In this document: in pieces, positions 40,212-53,300 of the stretch
How positions within the stretch are numbered: the stretch's first letter is position 1
Layout of the letters: each line of letters begins with the position of its first letter
From: Brugia malayi
Taxonomy: Eukaryota > Nematoda > Chromadorea > Rhabditida > Onchocercidae
Reading direction: 5' to 3'
DNA: 64,000 nt
NCBI RefSeq assembly: GCF_000002995.4
Contig: NW_025062475.1
Location: 7,878,187 to 7,942,186, forward strand
Notes under the pieces: model-generated
The model's input: the letters and a program-made list of their open reading frames with translations, nothing else
Database searches by the model: none
What the model was told of the DNA's origin: nothing
Program-made: the position numbers and the translations under genes

Positions 40212-41456
40212 TGTGAGTTTCCTCAGGAGATCAGTTGGCTGATAAACTATGATAAATTGGTGGAGTGAGAATTTGACTTGGGGAATACCAGAAGTGGAAC
40301 AGTTCAGGAAAGCCAGCTTGAAGAGCCTTGTTCATCTTAATTTCTCAACTTAACAAAATTCCGAAAGACATAATAAATTTATCCAAATTAAATACGTCCC
40401 TCAATTAATTAAAGTCGCCATTTAACTTACAGTAAGCTTACTTTACCATTTATGACAATTTTAAAGTCAATTTCTAACTTAAATTACTATTCTACTCACT
40501 CAGAAAATTTTCTGCTACAAACATATTTTAGGCAACACATGAAGTGTGATTGTAATTTTTCATATCTTAGAAGGAGACTCTTTATTTGTTGGGTTAGCTG
40601 TACTGAAAAGTGATATCGTTGAGCCCATTAGAAATTACTTGGTCAGTAAGAAAATTTAAGAGAATGAAACTATGAAATAAAGTTCAAAAATTAATTTTTG
40701 CATCGTAGAATTGATGACTTATACAGGAAAGAAGAAATAACATGTCGATAATAATATTTTTGGGAAGAAAACAGTTTGCAATATGTCTGAATAATAAAAA
40801 ATGATTTAAAATTTCGGTAAATGAATTAAGAATAAAAAAGTTTTTCTACCAATTTCAGTATTATAGAAAAATTCTGCATTGTGCCTGTAAGCCACCAATT
40901 AATAGAATATCCTTTTAAATTAAATTTCGATAAAGAAACATTTTTAAATGGATGAAATTTTCAGTAAACAACTCATTTAATGCTTGCGCCAAGATGACTT
41001 ATTCATTCAAATTTTGGAAGAGATGGAATCACGAAAGTAGGCATATGGTATACAATAACACTTCATAATTCTGTTAAAAAAATTCTTTAAACTTGAAAGA
41101 TATACATTACTTGATCAAGGTTTATATGAAATTTCGAATCAACATTTATCTTTGAAACAGGAAAGAGTCGTAAAATAGATTTCTTCAACCAATAAAAACA
41201 GCATAAATGATTCCTAGAAGTTCTTATTACCAGTTGAAAAGACCAGAAATGCTGTCTCAGTATTTATTACAAAATTTCGATATGAATCTGAGTGTTAATT
41301 TTTTGGCAAATATCAAAGTATTTGGAGCTGATATTATTATATATTAACGTGAAGATTATGACCTCTTTTTAATTAATTATCTGTTGATACTGCCTGAAAC
41401 CTAATGTAAACCTAATTTGAATCTCAAATTGAAAACAGTCAAAATTGAAATTTCAG

Positions 41457-42736
41457 TATAAAACACTGACAGCAGCTTGTTTCGCATGTGTCATAGTCAT
41501 CAGTACAAATATATTTATTATACAAAAATTTATTAAACATTTACCAACAGCTGTGCTTGCTATTTTGGAAATAGTCCTAGTTTTGTCAATTTTATTAGCA
41601 CTTATTCTCGCTGCCATTCTCAAACGACGAGATTTGTTGAGCGTCTATATGGTTTCTGCGGTAAATAGTAGACATTCAAATAATTCTTTAAGAGGAAAAG
41701 CCTCCAGTCATAATTGAGCATGACACAAATCATTTGAAAAGTTTTATAAAAGAGATATTCGGCATGTTTCATCAGTAACGATAAAAATTATTAATAATGA
41801 TATATTATTAAAATGTCATTCGCTTTTTAAATCTCGTTTATAAAAGGATTTTAATGCCATTAATTTTAAAGGTTATATAAGCTCTCGCTCATTTAGAAAC
41901 CTTCAAGAATCCGTCGAAGTTAAGATAAAACATCTTGTTTTTCTCGTAAAGAATAAATTCAAAAAATTATAGCAACTTGGAACAAATCCGAAATGTTATT
42001 CTTCGCCAATGACATTTTTAAATCTAGTGAAAGTTATGTCAAGATTTGTTAAATTACAGTTTATATATTCTCAATATCGTGTCATAATCGCTGTTACTGC
42101 TGTTTTGATTGCTATATTCCCACAAACTTATTTATTAGCACTTTCAAGTCAGCAATATAGCAGGTCACAAGGTCCATTATGCTGGTAATTTATTCGTTCG
42201 TATAACTAGCCAGTTCAGAAAATGCGAAACTGAGGTTGTTTAAGTAGAAATTTGATTCAGATATAAATTACCCAATCGATAATGCTCTATATATCGAATA
42301 ATTGAAAGATACTATCGTCTTTTAATATCGTTTCAGTGAAAATATATTATTTGCAGTGCAGATAGTATGGATATCAGTTTGTTTTGCAAGCATCCTAGTA
42401 TGGACAGTGCAAATGTTATCAGTATACCTTGCTATCACGTATCGTTCTTATTTACCACGATCTAAGAGACAGAAAAGAGCATCAGAAGCAGTTCCTAAGA
42501 AGAAACAAAGTGAAAGTGTAATGGCATCAAATGTGGTGGAACAGCATCTACAACCAGTTCTCGACCATCAATTAAAACCACTATCCAAAAGAGAGTCACA
42601 ACCAGTTTCTAAGGAAAATCTACAACAAGTTCCCGAAGGTGGATCACTGCAACCACTCTTCGCAAAAAATCAGCAGCCGGTTTCATTTCTATCAACGGAT
42701 GGTCGAACTAAGGACCAAGCGAAAGAACAGCACTAA
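41457..42736 (+). CDS. Four-helix membrane protein with a Gln/Pro-rich cytoplasmic tail (5' incomplete)
   Basis: Three exons join in phase: 41457-41651, 42060-42184 and 42337-42736 (stop TAA at the end), giving 239 residues without the N-terminus. Hydrophobic helices are readable at about residues 7-25 (ACFACVIVISTNIFII), 33-55 (LAILEIVLVLSILLALILA), 71-90 (VIIAVTAVLIAIFPQTYLLA) and 115-137 (FAVQIVWISVCFASILVW). Paired Cys precede helix 4. The tail from about residue 150 is basic (RSKRQKRASE), then has degenerate repeats of LQPV, LKPL, SQPV, LQQV, LQPL and QQPV. For exon 3, the acceptor at 42335-42336 rather than the one at 42355-42356 keeps the frame. The family is not recognised; it resembles tetraspan proteins only in topology. 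The start codon lies upstream. Confidence 0.65.
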
Positions 42737-44071
42737 TAAAGAAGCAAACAAAATTACTCAGACTCTTATTTGAATTCCGATAAATGCGCTTAAATCTCCT
42801 TCATAAAGAGAAATCGATTAAAGAGCAAAAAGCATTCTGTTTACAGAAAGAAATATAATTTGACTATTTTATCTCGATCCATCCAATCCATTCGCTAAAA
42901 CTTACTAGATTCAGATTTTAATTTTTCTTTGAATTTTTGTATGATTTAACCATATTTTATTTGAATTTAAATTTCCCTTTGTAAATTGTTGTTTGCTGCT
43001 TCAAAACAAGGAAAAATTACGCGAGTAATTCACTCATATTTACTTTTTAAGATTGCAACGACAAATAAGAAATATTTCATGATAAACACTATATTCTAAT
43101 CTTCATCTCAAAATCTGAAGCAGTTCATGATATAATAAGACGTGAGATTTCACACTTTCACACGTGAATAGTATGAGAGTTTCTATGACTAACTGATTGA
43201 AAAAATATAACTGCATTGCTAATATGCTAACTTAAGCAAGAGAAGAACTAAAAATGAAACTAAAAAGTAAAAAATTATCGTTGTGATTGATACCATCATA
43301 TTATATAATCTTGACTGTAATTATTCTTCTACCTCACAAACCCTTGAAATGTTTAACTAATTATACATTTACTTTGCTAATGCTTTGAACTACAAGGTTA
43401 TTGCTGATATTTAGACCTAATTAAACTTAAATGTGCAAAAAAACTAATAGTCAACTTCCACTGTACAGTATTGCCAACACTTTTATTTAAAAAATCTGAA
43501 CTAAATTATTAGTCAAAATGATGTAAGGCAGTTTGCATAAAAATTACACAGACACCTACAAACTTCTTCTTCTTACAATACAAATTATAATAAAACAAAC
43601 TTTTTATAGTAGAATTTTTTTATAGTAAAATTTATAGTGAACTTTTGAAATGAATTATTCATACAGTTCTGGTAAATTTGCTTGAGATGAATTTTTTATG
43701 TGAGCAATTTGCAGTATCTTGTAAAAACCTTTTCTAAGTATGATGCTTCAACCCAAATGAGTTCATGCTAACATTATCATTCTTATCTCAGAAATTTTTG
43801 CATAACAGAAAAATGACTCATAACGAAGAAGTAATTAAAGGAGAAGAATAAGGGTGAAATGTCATTTTGTTTATACTATCTAGATGTAAGGTGCTCCCTC
43901 ACCAATTATTCTTTTGAAAAACAATATTTTCTCTAATTAAGTGGTATGGCTATTGTAGGTTATGTGCTTTGCATAAAACTAATTGAAGTTTACGTCACGA
44001 CACAATTTCTTTCTCTTTTTGTTTTGTGAGTTCCTGGTAGAATTTTTAATTTTAGTTTAATAACAGGCGGG
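42737..44071. other. Intergenic region upstream of the kinase
   Basis: AT-rich 3' flank of the four-helix gene and 5' flank of the kinase. No coding exon seen. A TAACAG acceptor 5 bases before the kinase ATG (44072) is a probable trans-splice site. Confidence 0.6.
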
Positions 44072-47000
44072 ATGACGAATACTCAGCCTGAAGAAGAAAG
44101 CAAAAGTTCTATTCTTGACGATTTGCCAAAAAAAGTGTTGGATGAATCATATTATCATGGATTCCTTCCTCGTGAAGATCTCCCATGTTTGTTAGAGCAG
44201 GTTGCTATTTCAATTAGCAGTTTATTATTCGTTTTAATTTTTTTTTTTTTTTTTTTTGTTGCTGCTGGTTTGATCGAAATGCACACAACTGAACTTAAAA
44301 GAAGTATTAGTACTAATTAAGTCAATCACTTATTCAGTTTTTCCTTTCAATGCTTTCTAATCTTCAGCTTCTACAATATATCATTAATTAATCTTCTTTT
44401 CTTTTTACATTTGCCAATAGTTTTATGGTTCGGGTTTAATTTCACTTGGAAGGCCAAGCCAACAGCCATAAAAACGGTTGGATTCACTTATACAAACTAA
44501 TCTTTACGCTTTAGGTGGGAGATTTTATAATTCGAATTACTCAACTGAAACCACGTGATCCATGTGAACTTATTTTGTCATTGCGCGTTTCTGATCAAAA
44601 CTCGCCATCTGCAGTACGTTGAATATAGTCATCTTTTTTTACAAAAATTCGAATGGAAAACCACAGCTTATTTGCATGTAATGAGAGTTTCAAATGATAG
44701 TTGAAATTGATCATTTTTGTGATCCCAATATTAAAACAAAGTTTTAATTTTTAAATAAATTGTAGATTAGACATGTAGTAATACATAGGCTGAAAGGAAA
44801 GGATGGCAAAATTGAATGGCTAACAAATCAAGAAAATAGATTTAATTCACTCAAAGAACTTATTGATGCATATGTCTCTAGCAAGAAACCAATCAATCCT
44901 GAGGTATGCTCTTCAGTTTGATTTAGAAGAATTGGAAATTTTGTGAATAGCACTTAATGTTGACTGAACTTTGAAGAAGTTTTGAATTTCGAAGGTTTTA
45001 GATTACTTCTTTTAAATATATTAAGTGTCATAAACATCTTTTTTTCTGGCTTAGATTTTTTTTTTGAAAGTTTAGAAATTACTTTATGCTTTTTATAAAA
45101 AAAAGTTCTTTTTTGTTTCATACGAAACTTAATGATAAACTGAGTAAAATCACTTGTTCAGTCTTATAGATAAAAACATCTCAATTAATTCGACCAATAG
45201 CACGACAATCATGGGAATTTTTGCATGAAAATATTATACTAAAAGACATGCTTGGAGAAGGACAGTTCGGTGAAGTTCGTGCAGGTGAAGCAATAATTGA
45301 CGGCAAAAAAATACCTGTGGCTGTCAAAATTGTAACTGTTTGAGATTCTCTGCAAACTTCTTGCACAATGATTGTGGTATGCAAATTATCTGGTCTCACT
45401 TCAATTTTACTACATGTTTTTAGGCAAAAACAATTAAAGACAAGAAGAACATACAACAAGCTAAAGAAAAAATAAAAGAAATGATGCATGAAGCAAGACT
45501 AATGCGATATTTTGATCATGAAAATGTTGTAAAGATCCATGGAGTTGCTGTTTGCCGTGAACCATTAATGATCATCATTGAATTGGTTTAATTAAAATTT
45601 TAGAATTAATTAATTCTGTAGCTAAATTCTAAAGCGATCAAGTGATGATAAACCGTCAGAACAGAAAATCGAAAGCGATGAATTCTGGTTACTTATTATA
45701 GGTGAACGGTGGTTGTTTGTCGGATGTATTGGAATCTCGGAAAGGAAATATTGATGAGGACGAAAAAATTGAAAATATGTCACTCGGGTCGGCTCGTGGT
45801 CTTGAATATATTCATGCTCAAAGAATCATTCATCGGGATATTGCAGCTCGTAATGTGTTGTATACAGAGAATCGAGTAGCTAAAATTAGTGATTTCGGAA
45901 TGTCAAGGCATGGCAATTTTTATGAGATGTCAAGAGGGAACAGGAAGGTACCACTGAAATGGACGGCACCGGAAAGCATGGTAACATATCAGTATACACC
46001 CAAAACGGATGTTTTCTCATTTAGCATTCTGCTATGGGAAATTTTTTCGGATGGTGAAGAACCGTACAAAGGAATGACAAGCATTGAAGTAAAACGGATG
46101 GTTCGTTTTTTATGTAGAGAAAAATTTATTTTAACTAAAAATAAGCTACAACAATCAAATTATACTGGAGAACATAATGTTTTAAACATCTTTCCTTTCA
46201 CAGATTTCATGCGGTGAACGTTTGAAAAAACCGGAAGGATGTCCCGACGTCATGTTTCAAATAATGGGGAAATGTTGGGAGCAAAATCCCGATAATCGAT
46301 ACTCCATGTCAGAGGTTAATCTCTTCATCCCAAATGATCAATAAATTTAATATGTCTTTTTTTTGGAAGGCATAGCGATTTCCTATGGTGATCTCGAACT
46401 TCATAACTTTTCCCGCTCAAAACAATATGAAAGATCTGTTTAAGTATTAAATCAAGCAGAAATACATTTGTTATTTAAAACTGGTTTCAATTATTGATTC
46501 ACTTTAGAATTTTTAACAAACTTTTCATTTCCCAGTAATTTTTGAAACTTTTCTATTCTAAATGTTTCCATTATTACTCCACATATCGTCTAATTTGATC
46601 TTTTTGAATGTTCAGAACATGAATTACAGGTAGTAAAACAAATTGAAGATATAATAGAACATGCATATTCGGAAGAATCTGAGACCCATTCAAGGTTAAT
46701 TAGTGATACACATTCTGCAGAAAAGATTAGTTCGAAAGACGACGCAGATGATCTGAATGAACCTTCACGGAGTTTCATTTCTCAGGTATTTTGGCTCTAG
46801 CTATTTATTGTTTTAGAAAATTTTCTTCCCTTATCTTAGATGGTTCCTGTCCATTGTTGTTTTGTTCATTCTCCTATTAGCAAACAGCAGGAGTTGGTCT
46901 TCCTCTTATAGGCAATTGGCTGCAACGTAACAGCGTTAGTTGTTTTAAAAAAAACATACTATAATGAAAATGTTTTAATGGTATTTTTTAATTAGTATCG

Positions 47001-47360
47001 TAAAATTCCAAAAAGTAAATTTCTAGACTAAGAGGAAACGAAGGAAGCATCATAGACGGAAAAGAAGACAGAAGAAGTCACGGATACATAAAAAGTCAGC
47101 TGAAATTATTAAGTATGTCATTTAGTGCTATTGAGAAATGTTTTTTTAATGTCTGCTAATTAATAACCAATTGCTTTTGTCCCAATGCACTCCAGAAGCG
47201 CTATATGCTTATGTAGTTGTCTTTAATGAACCAACTATTTAAGATGGTTTTTATATAAACGGGTGAATTCTACAAAAATAAACATTCCTTATTTTTCAGT
47301 GAACGGAAGAAACCCAAATCAAGGCATCGGCACATGAAATCATCACATAATGTACTGTAA
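44072..47360 (+). CDS. Cytoplasmic SH2-tyrosine kinase, Fer/Fes-like nematode group
   Basis: Phosphorylates tyrosines; the SH2 domain binds phosphotyrosine. Exons 44072-44200, 44515-44613, 44766-44903, 45170-45331, 45424-45585, 45702-46100, 46204-46314, 46630-46785, 47027-47112 and 47300-47360 join in phase to about 500 residues. The SH2 domain (residues about 27-120) starts SYYHGFLPREDL and has VGDFIIR, whose Arg is the phosphate-binding residue. The kinase domain has the glycine loop GEGQFGEV, VAVK lysine, HRDIAARN catalytic loop, DFG and TAPES. There is no F-BAR domain; small SH2-kinase proteins of this Fer-like kind are expanded in nematodes and often germline-expressed. The C-terminal exons encode an acidic stretch, then a very basic tail (KRKRRKHHRRKRRQKK). 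A 15-base in-frame micro-exon at 46912-46926 is possible. Confidence 0.9.
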
Positions 47361-48365
47361 TATGCACTTTCTATGTGCAATTGATTAACTAAATTAAGAA
47401 AATTAATTTAGACTAATGTTGAAAGGCATTTGTGATCAAAGTTGCAAACGAATTAATTTTGTGCTAATCAAGCAAACATTGAAAAACAATTTAAAAGTTC
47501 TCAAGAATAAAAAATAGGCATCTTTTTGGGAAAGGCTTACTTTGTTGTTCCTAACTGATTTTTACTTAATCATAAATTTTTGATATTTTTCTCCCTGAAA
47601 TCAACAATTCCCCGATGTTATTCGGGACAGATGTGCCTGAGTTCGAGTGTGATCACTTCACGCATTCCATTAGCGTGTTTCAGACCCTAAACATTTCATA
47701 TGCACAGAGATAACAATGACTGATGATGCCATAAGCAAACCCACCAAGCAGCTTTCATAGAACGAATTTACTGACACTGATCACTACTACTACTACTAAT
47801 ACACACCACATCTACAGACACACAGACACACGAACACACATGCGCACAATCAGTTAATAAAATTGAAAAATTTGCGAAGGTTGCTTTCTTCTCACTTTTT
47901 AATCAGCTTGGTTTGATGTACTAAATTTTATGGAATTTGGTCACTATGCATATATACCATTGACAACTATAATAATTAAATAGCAAAGAAGGGAAGCAGA
48001 TAACTCAAAAGATAAAGTAAATCTGATCTTAGTCTAATTAGGAAGACAACTTAATAAATTAAAATCAATGGTTTGATGATGACCAATAAGATGATGTGTA
48101 TACAAATAGCGTTATATGAGTGGGTAATTCTTATGAAAGAAAAATGCTTCGAGATACCATTGATGACTTCCAGAGTGTCCACAGTTACTTATAAAGCATT
48201 TCACAAACTTTCATGATAACTTCTCTGCACGCAAAGACCTTACTCATTTCAAAATCTCTATAAAGAGTTTGCCGATTCGCTGCATTTTGTCTCTTGAATT
48301 TAAATTAGCAATTTAATTTTTCAAACATGCGCTACACCCATTAATTCTATCAATTTCAGGAAATA
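47361..48365. other. Intergenic region between kinase and transthyretin-like gene
   Basis: Contains a CTA-triplet run near 47786-47800 and a CACA-rich microsatellite at about 47813-47850. No coding exon seen. The CAATTTCAG acceptor at 48351-48359, 6 bases before the next ATG, is a probable trans-splice site. Confidence 0.65.
47786..47850. repeat. CTA and CA-rich microsatellites
   Basis: A short (CTA)n run is followed within about 15 bases by an interrupted CACAGACACA-type tract. Simple-sequence DNA. Confidence 0.8.
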
Positions 48366-49337
48366 ATGTTTCAGTACTCAGTGTTACTATTTACAGTACT
48401 CCATGTCTTATTAGAATCCGGTAGAATTCTCGAAATGATGCAAACAGTAGCAGTCCGAGGACAATTGAAATGTGGTGAAGAAAATGTGGTCAACACAAGA
48501 GTCGCTTTAGGAATAGATATCAGATTCGGTTTGTTTCACATGAGTGAATTTCTCGCAATTCAAATTTTAGGAATTAAGTACTGTTTTTAGCGATTGAAAC
48601 TTGCATCGATTTCGTATTAATCCTTCTGCACTAATCATTTCTTTAATTACTAATTGTTAACTTTTTATTTTCAACATATTTTCGTTTTTTTTTTTTTTTT
48701 TTTTTGAAAATATATTAAGTTTAGTTTCCAATATATTAAGATTTTTCTTCAAATAGCATTTGGGAATGAAATGATATTTAGCTGCAAATTTACTTCATTA
48801 CTTACATTTAGTTACACTTCTTAAATAAAAGCGGAATAATTCTTTTGTGTCGCAAATTTTCGTAAAATGAAACTTACCACTACTTCAATCACAATTATGT
48901 TTTCAGTGGATGAGCAAATTTTGGCCATTGCTAGAACAAACATAACAGGATGGTTCGAACTGAAAGCAACTATTATATCAGCGGATATTATTAAACCGTT
49001 TTTCCACATCTATGTTGGCCAGTCCAGCGGAATTCAAGTACCACTTTGCTAATCCCAAATCATGAAATAGCCTTTTGACCGAAGAGATCAGTTTTCGTTT
49101 AGTCATTTAAATGGCTTAATATAGTGCAGCTTTTTGTGTTTTCCCCATTGCACCTTGAATTACTACTTAAATCTTCAGTGTCATCAACGTTACAAACAAC
49201 CGATACCATATGAATTCATATCAAAGTACGGTCAACCAGAACGATGGTATAATGTTGGCATTGTTGAGCTACAAGAGATTTGTGTAAAACTACCAGACGA
49301 AACAAGCTGCTTGAACAAAGATCCCTCACTCATATAA
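48366..49337 (+). CDS. Secreted transthyretin-like (TTL/TTR) family protein
   Basis: Three exons, 48366-48528, 48907-49037 and 49179-49337, join in phase to 150 residues. The N-terminus MFQYSVLLFTVLHVLLESG is a signal peptide. The TTL signature follows: TVAVRGQLKCG with the first-strand Cys, then VDEQILAIARTNITGWFELK (the family's acidic turn followed by the G-W/Y-F-E-L strand), IKPFFHIYVG, CHQRYKQPIPYEF, and a C-terminal Cys pair (EICVKLPDETSC). TTL proteins are a large nematode-specific family of extracellular beta-sandwich proteins; some bridge dying cells to phagocytes, but most have no assigned role. The length is typical. The start is fixed by the acceptor just upstream. Confidence 0.88.
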
Positions 49338-50381
49338 CAAAGACCCACCAGACACAGACTCAATCAATTCCCATCTCCTTCAAAATTTACTCGGCATTTA
49401 AATGAACTCCGCGGAAAATGCAGAGAAGTTTCAAATACTTGTAATTAACAAGATTTTTTACATGCCCTTTCCTATATGTTAGAAAATAAACCCAGATTTC
49501 TAGAACACCACGCTTCTCACAAAAGACTAAAACCTCAAGAAAAGTACGACGAGCATACAACACCAAGTTGTGCAAAGTTCCAACGCAATATTTTAAAGAG
49601 GAAGAAATAAAACATAAATCGTCTCCCTCCATGCCCTTTAACTGATCGGCAATCTAACGCATCAAATCAAATGTTTCTTGAATATATTGTTTTGGAACAT
49701 ACGAAATTTATAAAATATAAAAAAAAATATAAACATACAAAAAAAATTTATAAAATTTTATAAAATAAAGAATCACAAAACAAAACACTTCATAGAATTA
49801 ACCGAATATCCAAATTCTATAAAAATCTCAAATCCCTTTTTCTTCATGAATAACAATGCATGATGACAACCGAGGAATACAGTATATAATCATAACTAGA
49901 AAAGAGTTTCTTCTGAAACTTATACGAAAATAAATTTGATAAGAGCACGTCAACAGTAGTACTGATAGCATCAAATGCAACAGTGAAAGAATAAAACATG
50001 AATCTATGCTTAAAATTTCACAGCTTCTAGCAAAAATTAACGATAAAAGGTGATGAAGTGAAAGGTTGGCACTATTAATTACGGTTATAAATAATTTAAT
50101 ACAAAAACACTGAATAAAATTTCAAATATCCACCAAACACACCTTGTTTTTTTTTTCTTTTTTTGAGAGTTATGAAATCCAGACCACTTAAATTTTTTGT
50201 TCCTACCATCAAATAATTTACAAATCTAGAATTTTTTTAAAAGCTTTACTGCTTGTGTTTCCATAGACATTTTCTGGCTATACACAATTTAAAACATTAA
50301 GATATCAATCTGTAATTGTTTTGGACTACGTTTCAATAAATCACAATAACAGCTTCCAAAAGTGTTGCACCGTAAGTTCTG
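49338..50381. other. 3' region between TTL gene and CLASP
   Basis: The two genes converge here. A possible polyadenylation hexamer for the TTL gene (AATAAA) lies near 49486. No further exon seen. Confidence 0.55.
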
Positions 50382-53300
50382 TTATTCGAATATACCTTTC
50401 ATACGCTTCACGTAAACGTCTATCAGTTTCTGCTGAAAAAATGTTTGCTTAACATTTGTACACAAAGCAATGTTCTTCTTCCTCTGCCACAACAACTTTT
50501 ACATCAGTCAATAATACTTGATAGCACACAGATTTTGAGATTTAAAGGAGAAAAAACTTACTTTTCCTTTATTGAGTTCTGACAAATAAGGAGCCATATG
50601 TTCTTCACCTACAAGCATAATCATTGCTACCAAACATACAACACTTTCTTTACGAATTGAACTACTGACATAATTATAGGTCTGAAAAGAAAATATCAAC
50701 AAATACCGCGAAATTATACGAGAAGTTATTACTATTTTTTAAATGATACATATGTGCAGACGATGAACATAACGACGGATACTGAAATAAAATGCAGAAT
50801 AATTCTCAGTAAGGATCAGAAGCAAGTGTAGAAATACGTATAAACAGACATATAAAAATACAAATCAGACAACCAGTGCTCGCAAAACTAACGTCGACGA
50901 TTGGTGGTGCTACTTCATCCAGGATCAACTCCAACTCAGTGGCACTAAGCGATTCAATTACTTTTGTCAGCAGTTTAATAGCAATATGAATTTTTGGCTC
51001 GCCAACATCCGATTTAATAATGGCAAGGAGCACTCGCCGACATGTTGCTGATGAAACATGTGTAGCTAATACACCACCACATTCTTCTGCTGCCGTCACT
51101 ACCTTAAATAAAAATTTCATCAAATAAATTTTGAAAGAACCGTAAAGAAATCACATTCTGCCTATTAGAATATTTCAAATGTAGCTGTCTAGATATTATC
51201 ATTTCTTATCGTTACTGAATAAGTTAATCAACACTTTGCACCCAACATTTTGATAAAAGCAAAACATTACTAGCAAACCTATTAAATACTTAATAATGTG
51301 CAGAGCATGAAACCATACATCTACATTGCTTTCTTACATCAAGTAGCTTGAAATTACCTTAATAGTATATATATGTCTAACATATAATGCATGTTATCAA
51401 GGAGTTTTAATGCTAAGAAGTTGATACTTACAAGTTTCGATTCATCCGTACAAGCATCGAGCACACGCATGAGCGCCATTTCCGCAAATTCGTTGAAACG
51501 AGAAGCTTGCGCATAACTAGAAAATTTGAAATGGCTTGGCAAAAGTAGTCAACATTTGTATATACTGATAAGTCAAACATTTATATTTCATACAAAGTCC
51601 AAAAATCAGAAATTGAAAATTTCGAGAAAAAAAAATGAAAAGAAATGAAGAAACTACAAAGCTGCTCTTAACACATAAAGAAAAAACATTCGTACCAAAT
51701 TTCCTTTAAAAGTTTTAATGCCATCCGACGAATATTTTCATCACTATCCTTGAGTGTTTCAATGAGCAATAAAAATATCATTTTGAAATGCTTATCCCAA
51801 AGGGAAAATAAATTATCACGTGTGATCTGTGAAAGTACTGACATCGCCCTTTGCCGTTCTTCACTTCTGTAGATCGCAAATATAAATGAGATCGTCTTTC
51901 AAATAAGGATAAGATTAGCATGAATTTTACTACCAACCAAACGATTAACATCAAAAATTAGCAGTCTTTGATCGGTCTTTTTCTTCAGAATTATGAAAAT
52001 GCAGCTTCTTGATACTTAAGCTTTCTGAGAAAAAAACCTAAACCTTTGGTTATGAAGAGAAAGTTCCTCCCCTATCTTGGTTATCAACTCTTCCTGCTGT
52101 TCCGGATCATCTGCGAAACCTTGCGGATCCAAGATATAACCAGACAACGACTGAAAAGCTCTCAATAATTAAAAAAAAAAAAGCTCTAAAAATTTATGCG
52201 AAAAAGATGTCAATAAACAATAGTGTAGCGGTTTGAACGATGTAAGAACTGTCAAAAACTTGAGGTGAATTGATAAAGCAATAAAATTACAACGCATCTA
52301 AATTAACAAAAATAAATTAGTAAACGAACTCCACTCTGATCCTCTCGACTTGCGCGACGTAATGGAATGCTATCATACGGGCTGCGAGCTAAACCATTAA
52401 TCAGCTGAGGTGATACACGAGGAGATGATATAGGTAAACCTGTCCGCCGATCCACAAAATCATTAATCTACAATGAATTGCAAGGATTTTACGTCGCAAT
52501 AAAGCAGTATTTTTGTAACTCATAAACTCGCAATCTCAAGACTTCAATTTATACTAAGAATTTGTGGAAAAAAAAAAATGCATACCTGCGCTGTTGTTTC
52601 TAATATACCCACACGTGCTTCGTTTGTGCTGAAATGGTTGAATTTTTGAAGGCATTAAAAGGAAAAATGTAAATTAAACTCCATTTTTGATGTACTGCAG
52701 TGATTTGAAAGTAAATATTTAAAATAACTAAAATACTATAGTGATATACAGATCAAGATATGTCGAGACCGATGATAAAAAAATATACGCAAAGACATTT
52801 CACGAAGCTAAATTAAAAACAAGATATTGAATATTTTTAGAAAATTTCTTCTTTCAAAATGAAAAATCATTGAAACATACTTGATTCCATTACCGGTTGA
52901 TAAACAAAAGCTATTTTTACGAACAATAGTTTGCAGCCGATCTTTCAAATCATTTGGAAAAGTAGCAAGCATTGAAGTGAAGTCACTGGCATTTAAATGG
53001 AACATGTCACATACGACCTTTTCACTGATCTGATATAATTAAAAGGAATTTGAGACATTAAAGTAAAAAGCTAAACATTTGAGTAAAACAAGCGATATAT
53101 CATAAGAAAATAGAACTTTGAACTTAACCGAAACTACATTGACAGACTACGGCTTACCTTCTGAATGCCTTCCCAGCAGAAACTTCAAAATTTGGCATCT
53201 GGAATATTCTAAACTAATGTTACATAACAGTGAGCAAAATAACCAATGAAGTATTACTTCAGTTCCGATGCATATTAGCAACACCTCAGCTATTTAAATA

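Larger units (their letters stand above)
38853..41456. other. Region between the KH-domain gene and the four-helix protein
   Basis: Contains several unassigned coding-looking fragments (entries at 38991 and 40075) and a C-rich block at 39843-39960. The 5' exons of the KH gene, and possibly those of the plus-strand membrane protein, should lie here, but I could not place them with confidence. Confidence 0.4.

Noticed and set aside
45181..45489. 102-codon minus-strand ORF
   Set aside because: Antisense shadow of the kinase exons at 45170-45331 and 45424-45585.
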